Shown here: in pieces, positions 12,499 through 22,831 of the stretch
Layout: every line of letters begins with the position of its first letter
Numbering within the stretch: the stretch's first letter is position 1
Assembly: GCA_037127255.1 (NCBI GenBank)
Contig: JBANSL010000004.1
Span: 744,001-808,000 of the forward strand
DNA: 64,000 nt
DNA from: Persicaria tinctoria
Taxonomy: Eukaryota > Streptophyta > Magnoliopsida > Caryophyllales > Polygonaceae
Reading direction: 5' to 3'
The notes under the pieces: generated by a model
The model's database searches: none
Seen by the model: only the letters and a program-made list of their open reading frames with translations
What the model was told of the DNA's origin: nothing
Made by a program: the position numbers and the translations under genes

Positions 12499-13275
12499 CT
12501 ATGAACGACGACGCTCCACACGGGGAAACTCACCCGTGTCCTCCTTGACACCATACAACTCCAAATCATCCCAACTTTCTTCGAGCTTCACTTCAAAACC
12601 TTCGTCCTCGTCCGATACCCCAAAGTCGATTGTGAGGGTTGACCCATCATCATTCTCCTCATCGCTGCTAATGGATATCACCTCCAACCCCTGACTCATG
12701 TTACCCATGTCACTTGAAGAGGTATCCGTGTCACCTGATTGTTTAACCGTGTCAGTAATGTCCATCGCAGCTAGCTCATTGCTCTTCCCTAAGGCAGTGG
12801 TCACCTTTTCCTCAACATATAACACATCATCTAGAGATACGAGGTTTTGATGTGCCTTACCGTCTGCCTCATCTATCACAATCTCAACCAAATTGTCCAT
12901 TTTTTGGGAGGAAGGTGAGCCACTCAAGCGTTCTTCCCAGATAGGTTGTTTTGCTTAATTCAAAGCTCTCCTTCTGTAATGGTCAAACATATATCGCAAG
13001 GGGCCACAGATCTTCTCCACACTTCGAGTTCAGAAATTTAAACGTCTCAAAGTCGTCATCACCAGCTATTATGATCGGATTACCCCTTCTTTCGAATTTG
13101 GTACGTAAGACAACGCCCACTCTTCATATAAAGCACCATCACCGACTTTGAAGAGTTGAAGTCGATGTTCTCTTGTACGTATCATGACATTCGTGTGCAC
13201 GTTCTCGCCAGCAATCACCCATCCGCCTCCCTTGAACACCCAAGAACCATAGAAGATGAGTGTGACGCATACCAA
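12499..13275 (-). pseudogene. MULE-like N-terminal fragment with acidic linker
   Basis: The minus strand gives VCVTLIFYGSWVFKGGGWV near 13275, then EEWALSYVPNSKEG, and after a frame break DDDFETFKFLN. This pattern resembles the N-terminal region of plant MuDR-type transposases. An open segment 12927-12499 follows (142 codons), acidic and Ser/Asp-rich (ISISSDEENDDGS), which matches the low-complexity linker in such proteins. Frame breaks near 13073 and 12960 make it non-functional as it stands. Assignment rests on pattern memory, not alignment. Confidence 0.38.
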
Positions 13276-13802
13276 GACGTTTTCACCTAAAAAATGATAC
13301 CATGGATGAGAAGAAATGTTATCAATCGATATCTAACGCCATATCTGAGGAGTACTTCGCCAAATACACTTACCCCTTGCATATGGGAAGAAAGGTTTAT
13401 TGGAAACCAAGGTGACATGGGGATTATGATCACTGACACGAGCACCGGTTGAAGGCGATAAGTGCTCTGCAACTGGAACTGCAAGCCGACAACTTGTCTT
13501 CAATGGTGGAACGTTCTCCATCTCTTTTTCCAGGTAAGTTTATGTTGGAGAAGATGTGAAAGAAAAGAGAAAAAAATGAAAATCTTTTCCCATCCTCCCT
13601 TTTTTATACAATATAAAATGGTAAAAGAAAACCCAACATCACATCACCCATCCCCTCACAATTTTTGGCGCCAAAACCATCAGGCATCAGCCCTTCCCTC
13701 CTCACGTGTTTCTCCTCCCTTCAACCTGCAACCGGCCCAAGATGTCACTTTTTTTTTTGGGCAAAAGTAGACCCATAAGCCATTTTTACATTTGTCCAAA
13801 AA

Positions 13803-13915
13803 GTGGTATATAGACCTGACCACGGGTTACGGGTCGTACGGGTCAACGACCCGCCGGGTTCGGGTTCACGGGTCCACGGGTGTAGACGGGTAGTGGGTTA
13901 GGGTTAGGGTCAGGG
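13803..13915. repeat. CGGGT-rich degenerate repeat
   Basis: This is a run of CGGGT/ACGGGTC units with GACCCG interspersed, ending in two TTAGGG-like units. It resembles the termini of the two hAT elements at 20594 and 42321, but I could not find matching ends or a target duplication here. Confidence 0.6.
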
Positions 13916-13920
13916 ATTTC

Positions 13921-13964
13921 AACGTTGTTGATGCTGAAACTGGAGCTTCAGCATCAACAACGTT
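13921..13964. repeat. Perfect 18-bp inverted repeat (hairpin)
   Basis: Arms 13921-13938 and 13947-13964 are exact reverse complements around an 8-nt loop. Confidence 0.92.
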
Positions 13965-13996
13965 GTTGAAACCGAGGTTTCAACATTAACAATTGT

Positions 13997-14048
13997 GCTG
14001 AAACCCCGATTTCAGCATCAACAACAGTGCTGAAATCGGGGCTTCAGC
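13997..14048. repeat. 21-bp inverted repeat (hairpin)
   Basis: Arms 13997-14017 and 14028-14048 pair at 20 of 21 positions around a 10-nt loop. The TTCAGCATCAACAAC word recurs between this and the preceding hairpin. Confidence 0.92.
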
Positions 14049-14826
14049 AACGCAAAAAAAAATCGATTTTTTGTTAAAAAAAAAACACTCAAATTCAGCA
14101 ACTTTGGTTTCAACAGTTTCAGCAACATAGGTGGACATTTTGCTAATATGGAGAGGGTGGTGCACAATTTCCTAATATAGGTGAAAAATATGGACCGTAT
14201 AGAAACTGCCCCCAAAAAATGTGGCCATCGAAAATTCAACGTTTTTCATAAGTGCAAAGAGTATGAATTGATTAGCATTTAGCCCTTAGCAAAGTTGCAA
14301 GAATGTGTGGATTTGTCTACTTGCTTGATCGTACATGAATGAACATGATCTACTTGGTAAATCACAGTCGATTTAGTTAATGTAAGTTCAGTTGACAAGA
14401 TCCGAGCATGAGTACTACGTATTGTTTTGATGGCGTTATTTGCACATAAACAAGCTGAGTATACAAAATCAAATGGGCATCACAACAAGTGAGTGTGAGT
14501 CAGTCATTAACAAGAACAAGCTGAAGCTGAACGCACATGCTAGACCTTCTAGACAGCAAAATCTAATCATTAAAAGCTGATCAGGCCAGCTTCTAGTTTT
14601 TTTAAATACTCCTATAAGATTGCTTGGTAATAAAAATAATCAAACTTGTATAGAAGGTTACAGTTTACACCGCATGTATGATGTATGGTTAAGACTGCAA
14701 ACTTTGCTGGCATTTTCCCCCTTTCTCCTTCAACTAACAAATTGAATGCTTAAGCTCTACGTACGGTACACGATCTCAATCCATATTCACTGTCCATGTA
14801 TATATGTCAAAGTTACATGTTTGTTT
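14049..14826. other. No gene seen; 3' flank of the TBL gene
   Basis: AT-rich sequence with a partial direct repeat (TTTGCTAATATGG and TTTCCTAATATAGG). The proximal part probably holds the TBL 3' UTR and polyadenylation region, since the minus-strand stop is at 14827. Confidence 0.5.
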
Positions 14827-17389
14827 CTATATCTGGGCTGCAACTATTTCGTTCCATGTATCAGGAATCCCTGGCAGACACCAATGAAGGCAGTCTTGTA
14901 TGCCCTGTGATGCTTTAACGCTGTAGCGAGATATATGCCCCTCGTCTCTTAGCGTCGACAGCGCCGTTATATCTAGCAGCTTCACCCTCGTGCCCTTGAC
15001 TGCTCTGGCAATCACAGGATCGCTTGACTCGTCTTGTACCACCTTGCTCCCCCTTGCTAATGGGGTCGTGTTCTCGCAGCTGCCCCCGGTGTTCCACTCC
15101 CCGTTGAAGAAGTGCCTCGGGGAGATCGTCCTAAAGAAAGCTTTGATATCCGGGTACTGCTGAAGCTGATTGTCCAGCCATCTCACGGTGCTGTGAATGG
15201 TGAAGTTCTTTGCATTCCCCATCATTGCGAGCCGCTTGTTCTTAAGGGGCTTCCCGTTTACGTGCATTACCCAATGGTTTGCATTCAATTTTCCTCTGTT
15301 CCAGTGGTGGCCTGTGTTGAGGATGATGACATCAAAACTGGGGAGGAACCGTTGCAAGAAAGACGGTGCTCGGTCCAGATGCATAGCAATTTCACCAGCT
15401 GGATCGGTGGAGTTGAGCGGCTCCAAATCACAGAGGCATGATGACCAGTGGTACAGAATGGTGGTGTTGGTTTCAGGGAACCTGAAAGCCCATCCATCGG
15501 GACGAACGGCTCCAGGAGCCAGGGAAAAACCATATTCATGCCCCACGTCTTGGACTTTGGGGTTCTCTTCACCTCCCGTGACCATACACATTAGCGATTG
15601 GAATTGCTGCCTGCCCAGAGAATCTCCCACCAACGCAATAGTTTTACCCCGCATTCTGCAGTTATAAGCTTTATCAATGAAGACAAACCACCAATGGCCT
15701 AGTGATGACTTAAATTTGATAAGATAAAGTGACAGAATAACATTTCTTGAAACAATAAGAAACGAAGAAGGTAGAGACTAGATATTTCATTGCAAATTTT
15801 GGTGGGAAACTAAACCAAAAGTCTTCAAAATGTTGTAGGAAGAGAAACCCACCTTTCCAAAAACTCAGACCGAACAAACTCTGGTATTTCACAGTTTTCT
15901 GGCTGCCACCGGTAACTCTCATAAGAGAAATCTGGGCGCTGTGTCAGCCGGCATGCCCACATCTCAGACAGCCACTGCTTGCATTGTGTCCCTGAATACA
16001 ATGACCTCCTCTTGTCTACCACCCATCTACCCTTAGCATAATTACACACTACAGGGATGCAAATGTACAAGATTTCAGGATCAATCATCTCATTTGCGGA
16101 CCAAGAAGTAATAGTGAACAAGACAACCAAGATACATTGTTAGTCAAATGGGTAGAGATTTCTGAGGAGAGTTTGCTAATGCTATGAAAAAGGTAAATGT
16201 GACAATTGGTGACCCAAGGGATATGATTTAGTATAAACAAGGCACTAAGCCTTCTAGTTAGCTGTCCAGAAATTACCATTGTAAAGGCTCTTGCCTAAGC
16301 CAGTTGGAGCGTAGACTCCTCTAGTGGCCAGCTTGAGGTGATCCTCAGCCTAGTGGAGACCATTGGGTTTACCTAAGATTGTGGTCTTGTGTGTGTTTCT
16401 GATGTTTTTGTGTGACCCGATCTCATTGTGTGGATTCTTGATCTTACCTCTTTCATACATTACTTTTAAGTCAATAGTCAGACTGCAATGATGGTTATTA
16501 TGCAATATAACAAATGCAAAACGTCACGGTGATTCATACATTCTTATGCATGAGGTACCCATCTAAGTACATGTCAAAAACTTAACATGCATAGATACAC
16601 ACAAAAGCAGATACACGCACACAGTATACACAACTAAAATATCAAATACTTATCAACCTAGCGTAATCCCACTTAAAGTAGGGCCTAGGAGTAGAGACAC
16701 AAGCTGTAAGATACATGTTAGATTTCACATAACAAATTTAAGAATTACCTCTTTTCTCAGCAGGGCTTCCTGAGCTCTTGGGATCCATCTGGTGATCACC
16801 CTTCTTATCATTATTGTCAACAGAGCTGTTATCGTCTCTTGCAGTTTCGTCCACTGTTGAAGAAATTATAGACCCCAAATCTGAACCATCAGACACAAGG
16901 TTATTTGCTTCAGATTCTGTTTTTTCATATAGATGAGAGTCTTCTTCAGTAGGGTGATCTTTTGGCTTCACTATATCTTCAGTAACATGAGAAGCTTCAA
17001 GGATTACCTCTGCATGAAACAGAAGTAGTTGATTGGAAGGAAATTCTCATTACTGAAATTGATTTACAAAATAATGTCTCGGTATTTAGCTTAAGGTAAA
17101 TTACATTTGAAGAAGTGTTTGCAAATCATATGTCCAACAGATCATTCGAGGAATTATTCATAGCCAAGGAGCAAAGAAGAATTTGTCGAAGATTTTAACC
17201 TGAACTTGGCAAATAAAGACGATCTTCGCCTGAAAGTAGAGTTGTGACAAGTGGCTTCTTCTCCAAAGACCAAAGGAACACAGTCATAAAAACAAGAGCA
17301 ATCAAAGCACACGAGAAATGTTTTCCCTTAATCTTATACATGTTTCCTCCCTTCATTCTGACGTTCGACCCAGAATAAATTGATTGCAT
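14827..17389 (-). CDS. TBL: TRICHOME BIREFRINGENCE-LIKE (TBL14/15/16-like) polysaccharide O-acetyltransferase
   Basis: Coding exons on the minus strand are 17389-17200, 17009-16749, 16048-15853 and 15655-14827, all with GT-AG junctions and continuous phase, giving 491 aa. Exon 1 encodes a signal anchor (about residues 25-43: [14 protein letters not shown]). Exon 2 is an acidic Ser/Asp stem. Exon 3 is the Cys-rich TBL domain ([20 protein letters not shown]). Exon 4 is the PC-esterase domain with the GDSL block (VGDSLGRQQ, Ser about 228) and the C-terminal DxxH (DCLHWCLPG, about D470/H473). TBL proteins are Golgi type II membrane enzymes that O-acetylate cell-wall xylan, mannan or pectin. The substrate cannot be read here. 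The QQFQSLMCM run suggests the TBL14-16 clade. The ATG at 17389 is the first in frame; an upstream TTG is not a likely start. Confidence 0.93.
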
Positions 17390-18440
17390 GCCAATCAATA
17401 AGCTGGCATCCTCCCTCTTGAATCAGTAATTCCAAATGGTTTTTACTGAAAAGAAATTACAAGAGATTTGATTAGTAGGAATAAACTTGCTGAAATGAAG
17501 TAAAGAGGGGTTGAGTTAATGCAAGTTCAATTGACAGCAAAGGCTCTTGTCATTCAAGGATCATATTTTATAATACAAAGAAAGGGGAAGATCTATTAAC
17601 TTCGATGCCACAATTACTGATGAATCCAAAAAAAAAAAGAACGCTTTTTATTTTTATTTTTATTTTTGCAATTGCTAGTAAACTCCCTGAGGAATGAGGA
17701 TGCATTATTGAAGCTTTATCAGATCAACAAGTATCCCAAAGGTGATAGTTTCAGGTTACAATAACATGGTGCCAAATTTCAAAATTTCTACGACAAGTAA
17801 ACCATATCTATGATTGGTAAGCATTGAGTATGTGAACCTTGTAAATGGAAGCAATCAGTACAAATGAACTATAAACCCCCCAGATTATTAAGTATCAAAG
17901 AAAGCAGATTTGCTAAAACAAAACAGTATCGCAGTCGAAATAGGGCAAAACATCGTGGAACTCTAGCAAATACAATCCAAAAAATTGGAAATAAATCTAC
18001 AAAGGCACCAAATTTCCGCAAATTATCACCGAAACAGAAAAGGAAAATAAAAACTAGAGTCATCAACCAAAGCTGGAAAAAGACAATTTGTCGGCCGAGT
18101 TTAAAAATTGAAACAAGAAAATAAAAAGGCGAAACGATCCGCCAGGGCAACAAATTATGAACCATCCACATGGAGAAACGAAAATAAAGCAATGAAGATG
18201 AACCTGGGGAGTAAATCAGGCGAGGAACTGAGATGGATCTGGGAAGACGGAGAATGCGAAAGAGTCTCGAGAGGCCACGAGAAGGAGCAGCGACAACCAG
18301 AACAGCAGAACTCCGATGCGGGGTGGGAAAAGAAGAGAGAGAACTGGGGTCGTGTGCGGAGGCGCAAGGGGGAGAGAGATTCGCGTCTTGGGTCGTTCCA
18401 AGGCAACGGTGCTGTCGTTTTAGTTCGGTGCGCAACCATA
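17390..18440 (-). other. Putative 5' UTR and 5' UTR intron of the TBL gene
   Basis: A pyrimidine-rich acceptor (TTTCTTTTCAG) lies at about 17446 just upstream of the start codon. A C/T-rich leader-like segment spans about 18210-18440, with a possible donor (CCCCAG then GTTCATC) near 18205. Together they suggest a split 5' UTR. ORFs in this stretch on both strands are small and overlapping. Inference only. Confidence 0.5.
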
Positions 18441-18576
18441 ATCGGAGTACGAATTATAAATAAAAATGAATTTTATAATCGAAATTAAAGGCTTCTTGTA
18501 ATTTTATTTTTCAGAAAAAGATTTGACTTATACAAATTTTAATTAATAGCCAATCGATTTGAAATATATTATGATT

Positions 18577-18900
18577 GGTCGTTTGGTATTAGTATCTAGA
18601 TATCAGATATCGGATATCCGATATCTAGTGTTTGGTATGCCTAGATATCGATACCACTTAAACCGATATCGATATTTAGTGTTTGATATCTATAATATAT
18701 CACTTGATATCAAGTGATATCTGATATCTGATATCTGTGTTTTGTAATAGCCCGATATCGATATCAGTTGATATCTAAATATCCAATTTAGTCTATTTTG
18801 ATATACTAATTTTTAGGGAGGTATGATACCGATACCAATATCTTGATATCAAGATATCAAAGATATCGCCCGATATCTAAATATCGATACCAAACGAGCC
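18577..18900. mobile_element. Palindromic GATATC-rich MITE-like element
   Basis: The ends GGTCGTTTGGTAT and (reverse complement of the right end) GGCTCGTTTGGTAT are inverted repeats. The GTTTGGTA motif is common at plant MITE ends. The interior consists almost wholly of GATATC-containing words in both orientations. No clear target duplication was identified, so the superfamily is open. Confidence 0.6.
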
Positions 18901-18986
18901 CTGAGATGAATCTACCCTAATTTCTATCAATTAAATGTTCTTTTGTAATTGATGATTATTGAAACTTGAAAGGGAGGGTTATGTTA

Positions 18987-20223
18987 TCTATTATCTATCT
19001 ATCTATTAATATTACTAATTCTGCTAGCATTTTGCCGACGTGTCACGCCCACAATTAAAGTTGATTTTTTTATTCAAATGAGATTTTCTTATTGGTCAAT
19101 ATTATTATGGAAACTTTAAAATATTTGTTTCCTATTTTAAATATGATTTGAATCCATTCCTTTTTTTTTCCGGTTATATTGTCGTAAATATTGAGACATG
19201 TTTCCATTTTTTTCCCGATTGCAATCTCTTTTCGGTTATATTGCTGACGTGTCACGCTCACAATTAAACTCGAATTTTTTATTCAAATGATATTTTCTTA
19301 TTGGTCAATATTATTGCTTAAATTTTAAAATATCTGTTTCCTATTTTAAACATATTTGTTTCCTATTTTTATACTAAAATATTATTTAATTTGATATGTT
19401 GTATGTCAATTTGTGATCTATTTTAATCGTCTACGTACATTGAACATTCGTCAATTCTTGGCTGATTTTATTCTTGGATATTGATATTGTTGATTTATCA
19501 TTTTTAACCGATTGTAATATTCCCCACAATGTCTACCTACAACGAACATGTAATAATCAATTTGTAAATATTCGATTTCAAAAATTAATTATAAAAATCA
19601 ATTAGAGCCAAATAAGTGTTATTTTATAATTTAATTATTTTAGACATCTTAAATGACTATCGAAAAATAAATAATATTTTAAGACTCACAAGCATTACTA
19701 ATGCTTATTTTACATCTTGGATGAGGCTTCTTAGATCACTTTTCTACCTTTAAGGATCTTTTTTTACCATCTTACCTTTATTTTTACTATTAATTTATCT
19801 ATCTTTCTAACCATCTTTCTCATGAAAATAATCAATAAGTTATGTACATCTACATATTTAACTTCAAAATTATTCACAAAATCATGTGCTTATGATTTTT
19901 TAATATTTGTACGGGAGCTTATATTTTACTTTTTTAGATCTATGCTAATGATAATAATTATATATTTATTTCAAATTATATTAGATGGTGTGTTTGAGTA
20001 TTATTACTACTTAACATTATTAAATCATTTTCAAAATTTGTATCGTATCTCTTTCCAACTAATTTATAAATTATAAAAAAATATTTTATACATATTTTTG
20101 TTGTAAACACGTGTGTATATATATATATATATATCTCAATATAGTATTATATAGATATATAAAATGATGTTCAAATTAAAATGGATCAAGCTCCCGTGCC
20201 TTCAAGCACGGGTATTACACTAG
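18987..20223 (+). mobile_element. Nonautonomous Helitron, about 1.2 kb
   Basis: The 3' end has the diagnostic arrangement: stem CCCGTGC / GCACGGG (20193-20199 and 20206-20212) with a 6-nt loop, a 7-nt spacer, then CTAG at 20220-20223 followed by T. The 5' end lies among TCTATCTATC repeats at about 18987-19000, upstream of GCATTTTGCCGACGTGTCA, a typical Helitron 5' segment. The exact 5' TC is ambiguous because several candidates follow an A. No helicase coding is present. Confidence 0.75.
19031..19370. repeat. Direct duplication of the Helitron 5' segment
   Basis: GACGTGTCACGC, ACAATTAAA, ATTCAAATGA, TTTTCTTATTGGTCAATATT and CCTATTTTAAA occur in the same order starting at about 19035 and about 19245, a period near 210 bp. 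Confidence 0.8.
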
Positions 20224-20593
20224 TAATATACTAAAACTAGTACTCCGTATTAGTTACCGTTTGTTAATTAATTATATTTTATTATATTAAAATATTATAT
20301 TAAATTATTAATTGACGTGTCAAAAAAAAATTAAAAATTAAAAATTATATTTAATTTGATCTAAAACATATATAATAATTGAACTATAGTGGGGATTTAC
20401 TGAATTAAAAACTCAAATATCTAACAAAATAGAATAAATATTTATTTTCTTTTCACTGGGTTTGACATTTGAGGTAGTGTCAAGTGTGGACAATTTTAGT
20501 TGCTTTGCTTGGGTGCAGTTGGAACCAATTAAATGATTCAAGTAAAACTCCAGTGCATGTGCAAATGCATCTAGGCCTAAACTCACTTTCTAT

Positions 20594-21305
20594 TAGGGAT
20601 GGCAATGGGTCGGGTGGTGGGTGGATGGACACCCATTTCACCCGATCCACCATAGGTGACCCATTTTTCCGCCCATCACCCCACTTATATCCACTTCACC
20701 CATATCCACTTCGCCCATATCCATCGGGTGATCGGGTGAAATGGGTGAGATATGGGTGAAATGTGGGTGATTTCCCCTAAATGCATGTAATTGAATTCCA
20801 ATCAATTTGGTACACAAAACACCGTATAAAATATGATTATCTTACACATTTAAGTCTTAAATAAGTCTTAAAAACATAAATAAGTCTTAAACACATACAA
20901 TAAGTCTTAAACAACACATGCCACAAGTCTTAAACACATATCATAAGTCCAAAACATAAGAAAAATAAGTAGTCTTAAACACATACAATAAGTCTTAAAA
21001 TAAGTAGTCTAAAACACGAGAGGATGAAGGGAAGTTGGGAACTTTGGGAAGGGAAATTAGGGTTTACAAAAGTGTATATATTTTTTTTATATAAAAAATA
21101 TATATTTTATATAAAAATTATATATTTTTATACGGGTCGGGTCGGGTGGTGGATCGGGTGCGGGTGGAGAAAAACTTCACCCCACCCGACCCACCACCCA
21201 TATCCACTTCACCCACATCCACCCGCTTTTTTTCGGGTTTTCACCCACTTTTTCGGGTCGGGTGATTCGGGTTCGGGTCGGTTGCGGGTGAGATTGCCAT
21301 CCCTA
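20594..21305. mobile_element. Nonautonomous hAT (Ac-like) element, 712 bp
   Basis: Termini TAGGGATGGCAAT and ATTGCCATCCCTA form a 13-bp perfect inverted repeat. An exact 8-bp duplication CTTTCTAT flanks it (20586-20593 and 21306-21313). The subterminal regions are dense in GGGT/ACCC words in both orientations, as in Ac-type elements. The centre (20850-21015) is a degenerate tandem array of an AAGTCTTAAACACATA-like unit. No transposase is present. Confidence 0.9.
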
Positions 21306-21779
21306 CTTTCTATTTAAAAATTCACAAAAAAAAAAAGAATTACCTCTTCCACCTTCGTAATCAATTAACCCCTTAAAAATAACCTTCCGTCCTTAAAAAA
21401 TAACCTTTGCCAAACAGGGCCGAGAAGATTATACTCTAGTTGGTTTATACGGCAAATAAAAGTACATTACAATATTACATTACCTTAATTATTTAAAATA
21501 AAAGGGTTGTACTTTTACTCCGTAAAAATTGGTTGCAATTTAAATTCAGCATGAATGAGTGACAGGAAGGAAGGAAGACGCGTAGATTGATTTGAGTTGA
21601 GTATGAACTATGAACCGACACGAGAGATTACATACTGCTAAAATTGGTACGCGGTATGGACTGGACTGGACTGGACTGGAGTACTGAAAAATCCAAAGGG
21701 GCAAACTCGTAATTTGGAGGACCCAATTTACCGCCGTGATATCTCCAGGGAGAGGGGAGCCGGAAATACTCGGTAGAAT

Positions 21780-22071
21780 TAGAAATAGAATTAGGCAATT
21801 AGGGGTTTAGCCGCGGATTTGATTTCAATATCAGTCGTCCGTCACTCGGTTTCCGGAGAGAGCGTACCAATATCGGTACCATTCTCAAGCTTTCAAGAGT
21901 CCAAGTTAAGGTAAGTAGCCGCTTTCCTTCTTCTCCACTCCTTCCCTTCCCCTTCCCTTCCCTTCCGAATCAATCTTGTATTCTCTCTGCAATTAAATAA
22001 TATTATAATCGATCAATCAATCAATCACATTCCTCTTCCTCTGCTTTTTTTTATATCTCTCCTCTATACTG

Positions 22072-22105
<34 letters not shown>

Positions 22106-22831
22106 GTCATGAGCCGATAGGCGGTGGTAGCCCCTCCCTCGTCTCCAGATCTGCTCTCCAAGATCCAGGCCAGGTCCTCTTGAATCTCTCTCTCTCTCTT
22201 CTCATTTGTATCTTCTTTTATTTCGCCTTTATGTGATGATTCAATTTGTTCTTCGCTCTATTCAGTTGAGTTGAAATCTGACCGACTCTTGTGCTCCATT
22301 CTTGATTCCTTTTTGTTTGTTAGTTACTGTTCCTTTTTCTTTGTCGATTTTCTTCCTGATTTGTTTTTGAGTCTGTATCTCCCTGGAGCAGATCCGGATT
22401 TCTTTTTAAAAAATAATATTCTTGTTAAAATTCGGTGAGATTTCTCAGGATTCCTACTTTTTCTGTTTGGATCACCTGGTTTGAACTGGATCAACAACTG
22501 TTTTCTGCTTTCTACCTACTGAATAATGTTATATGATTGGGTGTTATTGTTAGCATTTATTTTGAAAAATCAATACTTGGATCCTGATTGTCGATGAACT
22601 GGCCTCAAAATAGCATTTATCATCAGTTTTGCTATGGATGTAGTACTGCATTTCATGCTTCTTGCTCTTGATCTCACAATTTTAGTACATTTTAAGGACA
22701 TGTATCTAATTCTGTAAACACAAGTGCTGATTTTGATTGCTGAAAATCTTAATTTAAATCTCAGCTGAGACTGAGATCCTGATATTGGATATGTACCCTA
22801 CCTTTAGCAGATCAAATCCAGATACACAGGC
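21780..22831 (+). other. 5' leader and leader intron of the PMT gene
   Basis: A likely noncoding exon ends at 21910 with AAG then GTAAGT. The acceptor TTTAGCAG at 22810 precedes a 21-nt leader to the ATG at 22832. The roughly 900-bp intron contains a (CT)n run. The transcription start is not defined. Confidence 0.6.
22074..22102. repeat. (CT)n microsatellite
   Basis: A CT dinucleotide run in the PMT leader intron; such tracts are common near plant transcription starts. Confidence 0.95.

Larger units (their letters stand above)
10634..13800. mobile_element. Possible Mutator-like (MULE) debris
   Basis: The block between the solo LTR and the hairpin cluster has loosely similar inverted A/T-rich flanks: TTTGCAAAAATAACCC near 10785 against the reverse complement of the CATTTTTACATTTGTCC stretch near 13780. 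It also holds an N-terminal MULE-like coding fragment (see 12499-13275). No MULE catalytic core or SWIM zinc finger is visible and no clear 9-bp duplication was found, so this call is weak. A 5'-UTR-like segment near 10920-11090 and an open stretch at 11318-11572 (plus) are unrecognised. Confidence 0.3.

Noticed and set aside
13886..13915. Telomere-like TTAGGG sequence
   Set aside because: Only about two units, within a CGGGT-rich repeat; plant telomeres use TTTAGGG.
15112..15667. Plus-strand ORFs opposite the last TBL exon
   Set aside because: Shadows of the conserved minus-strand esterase domain.
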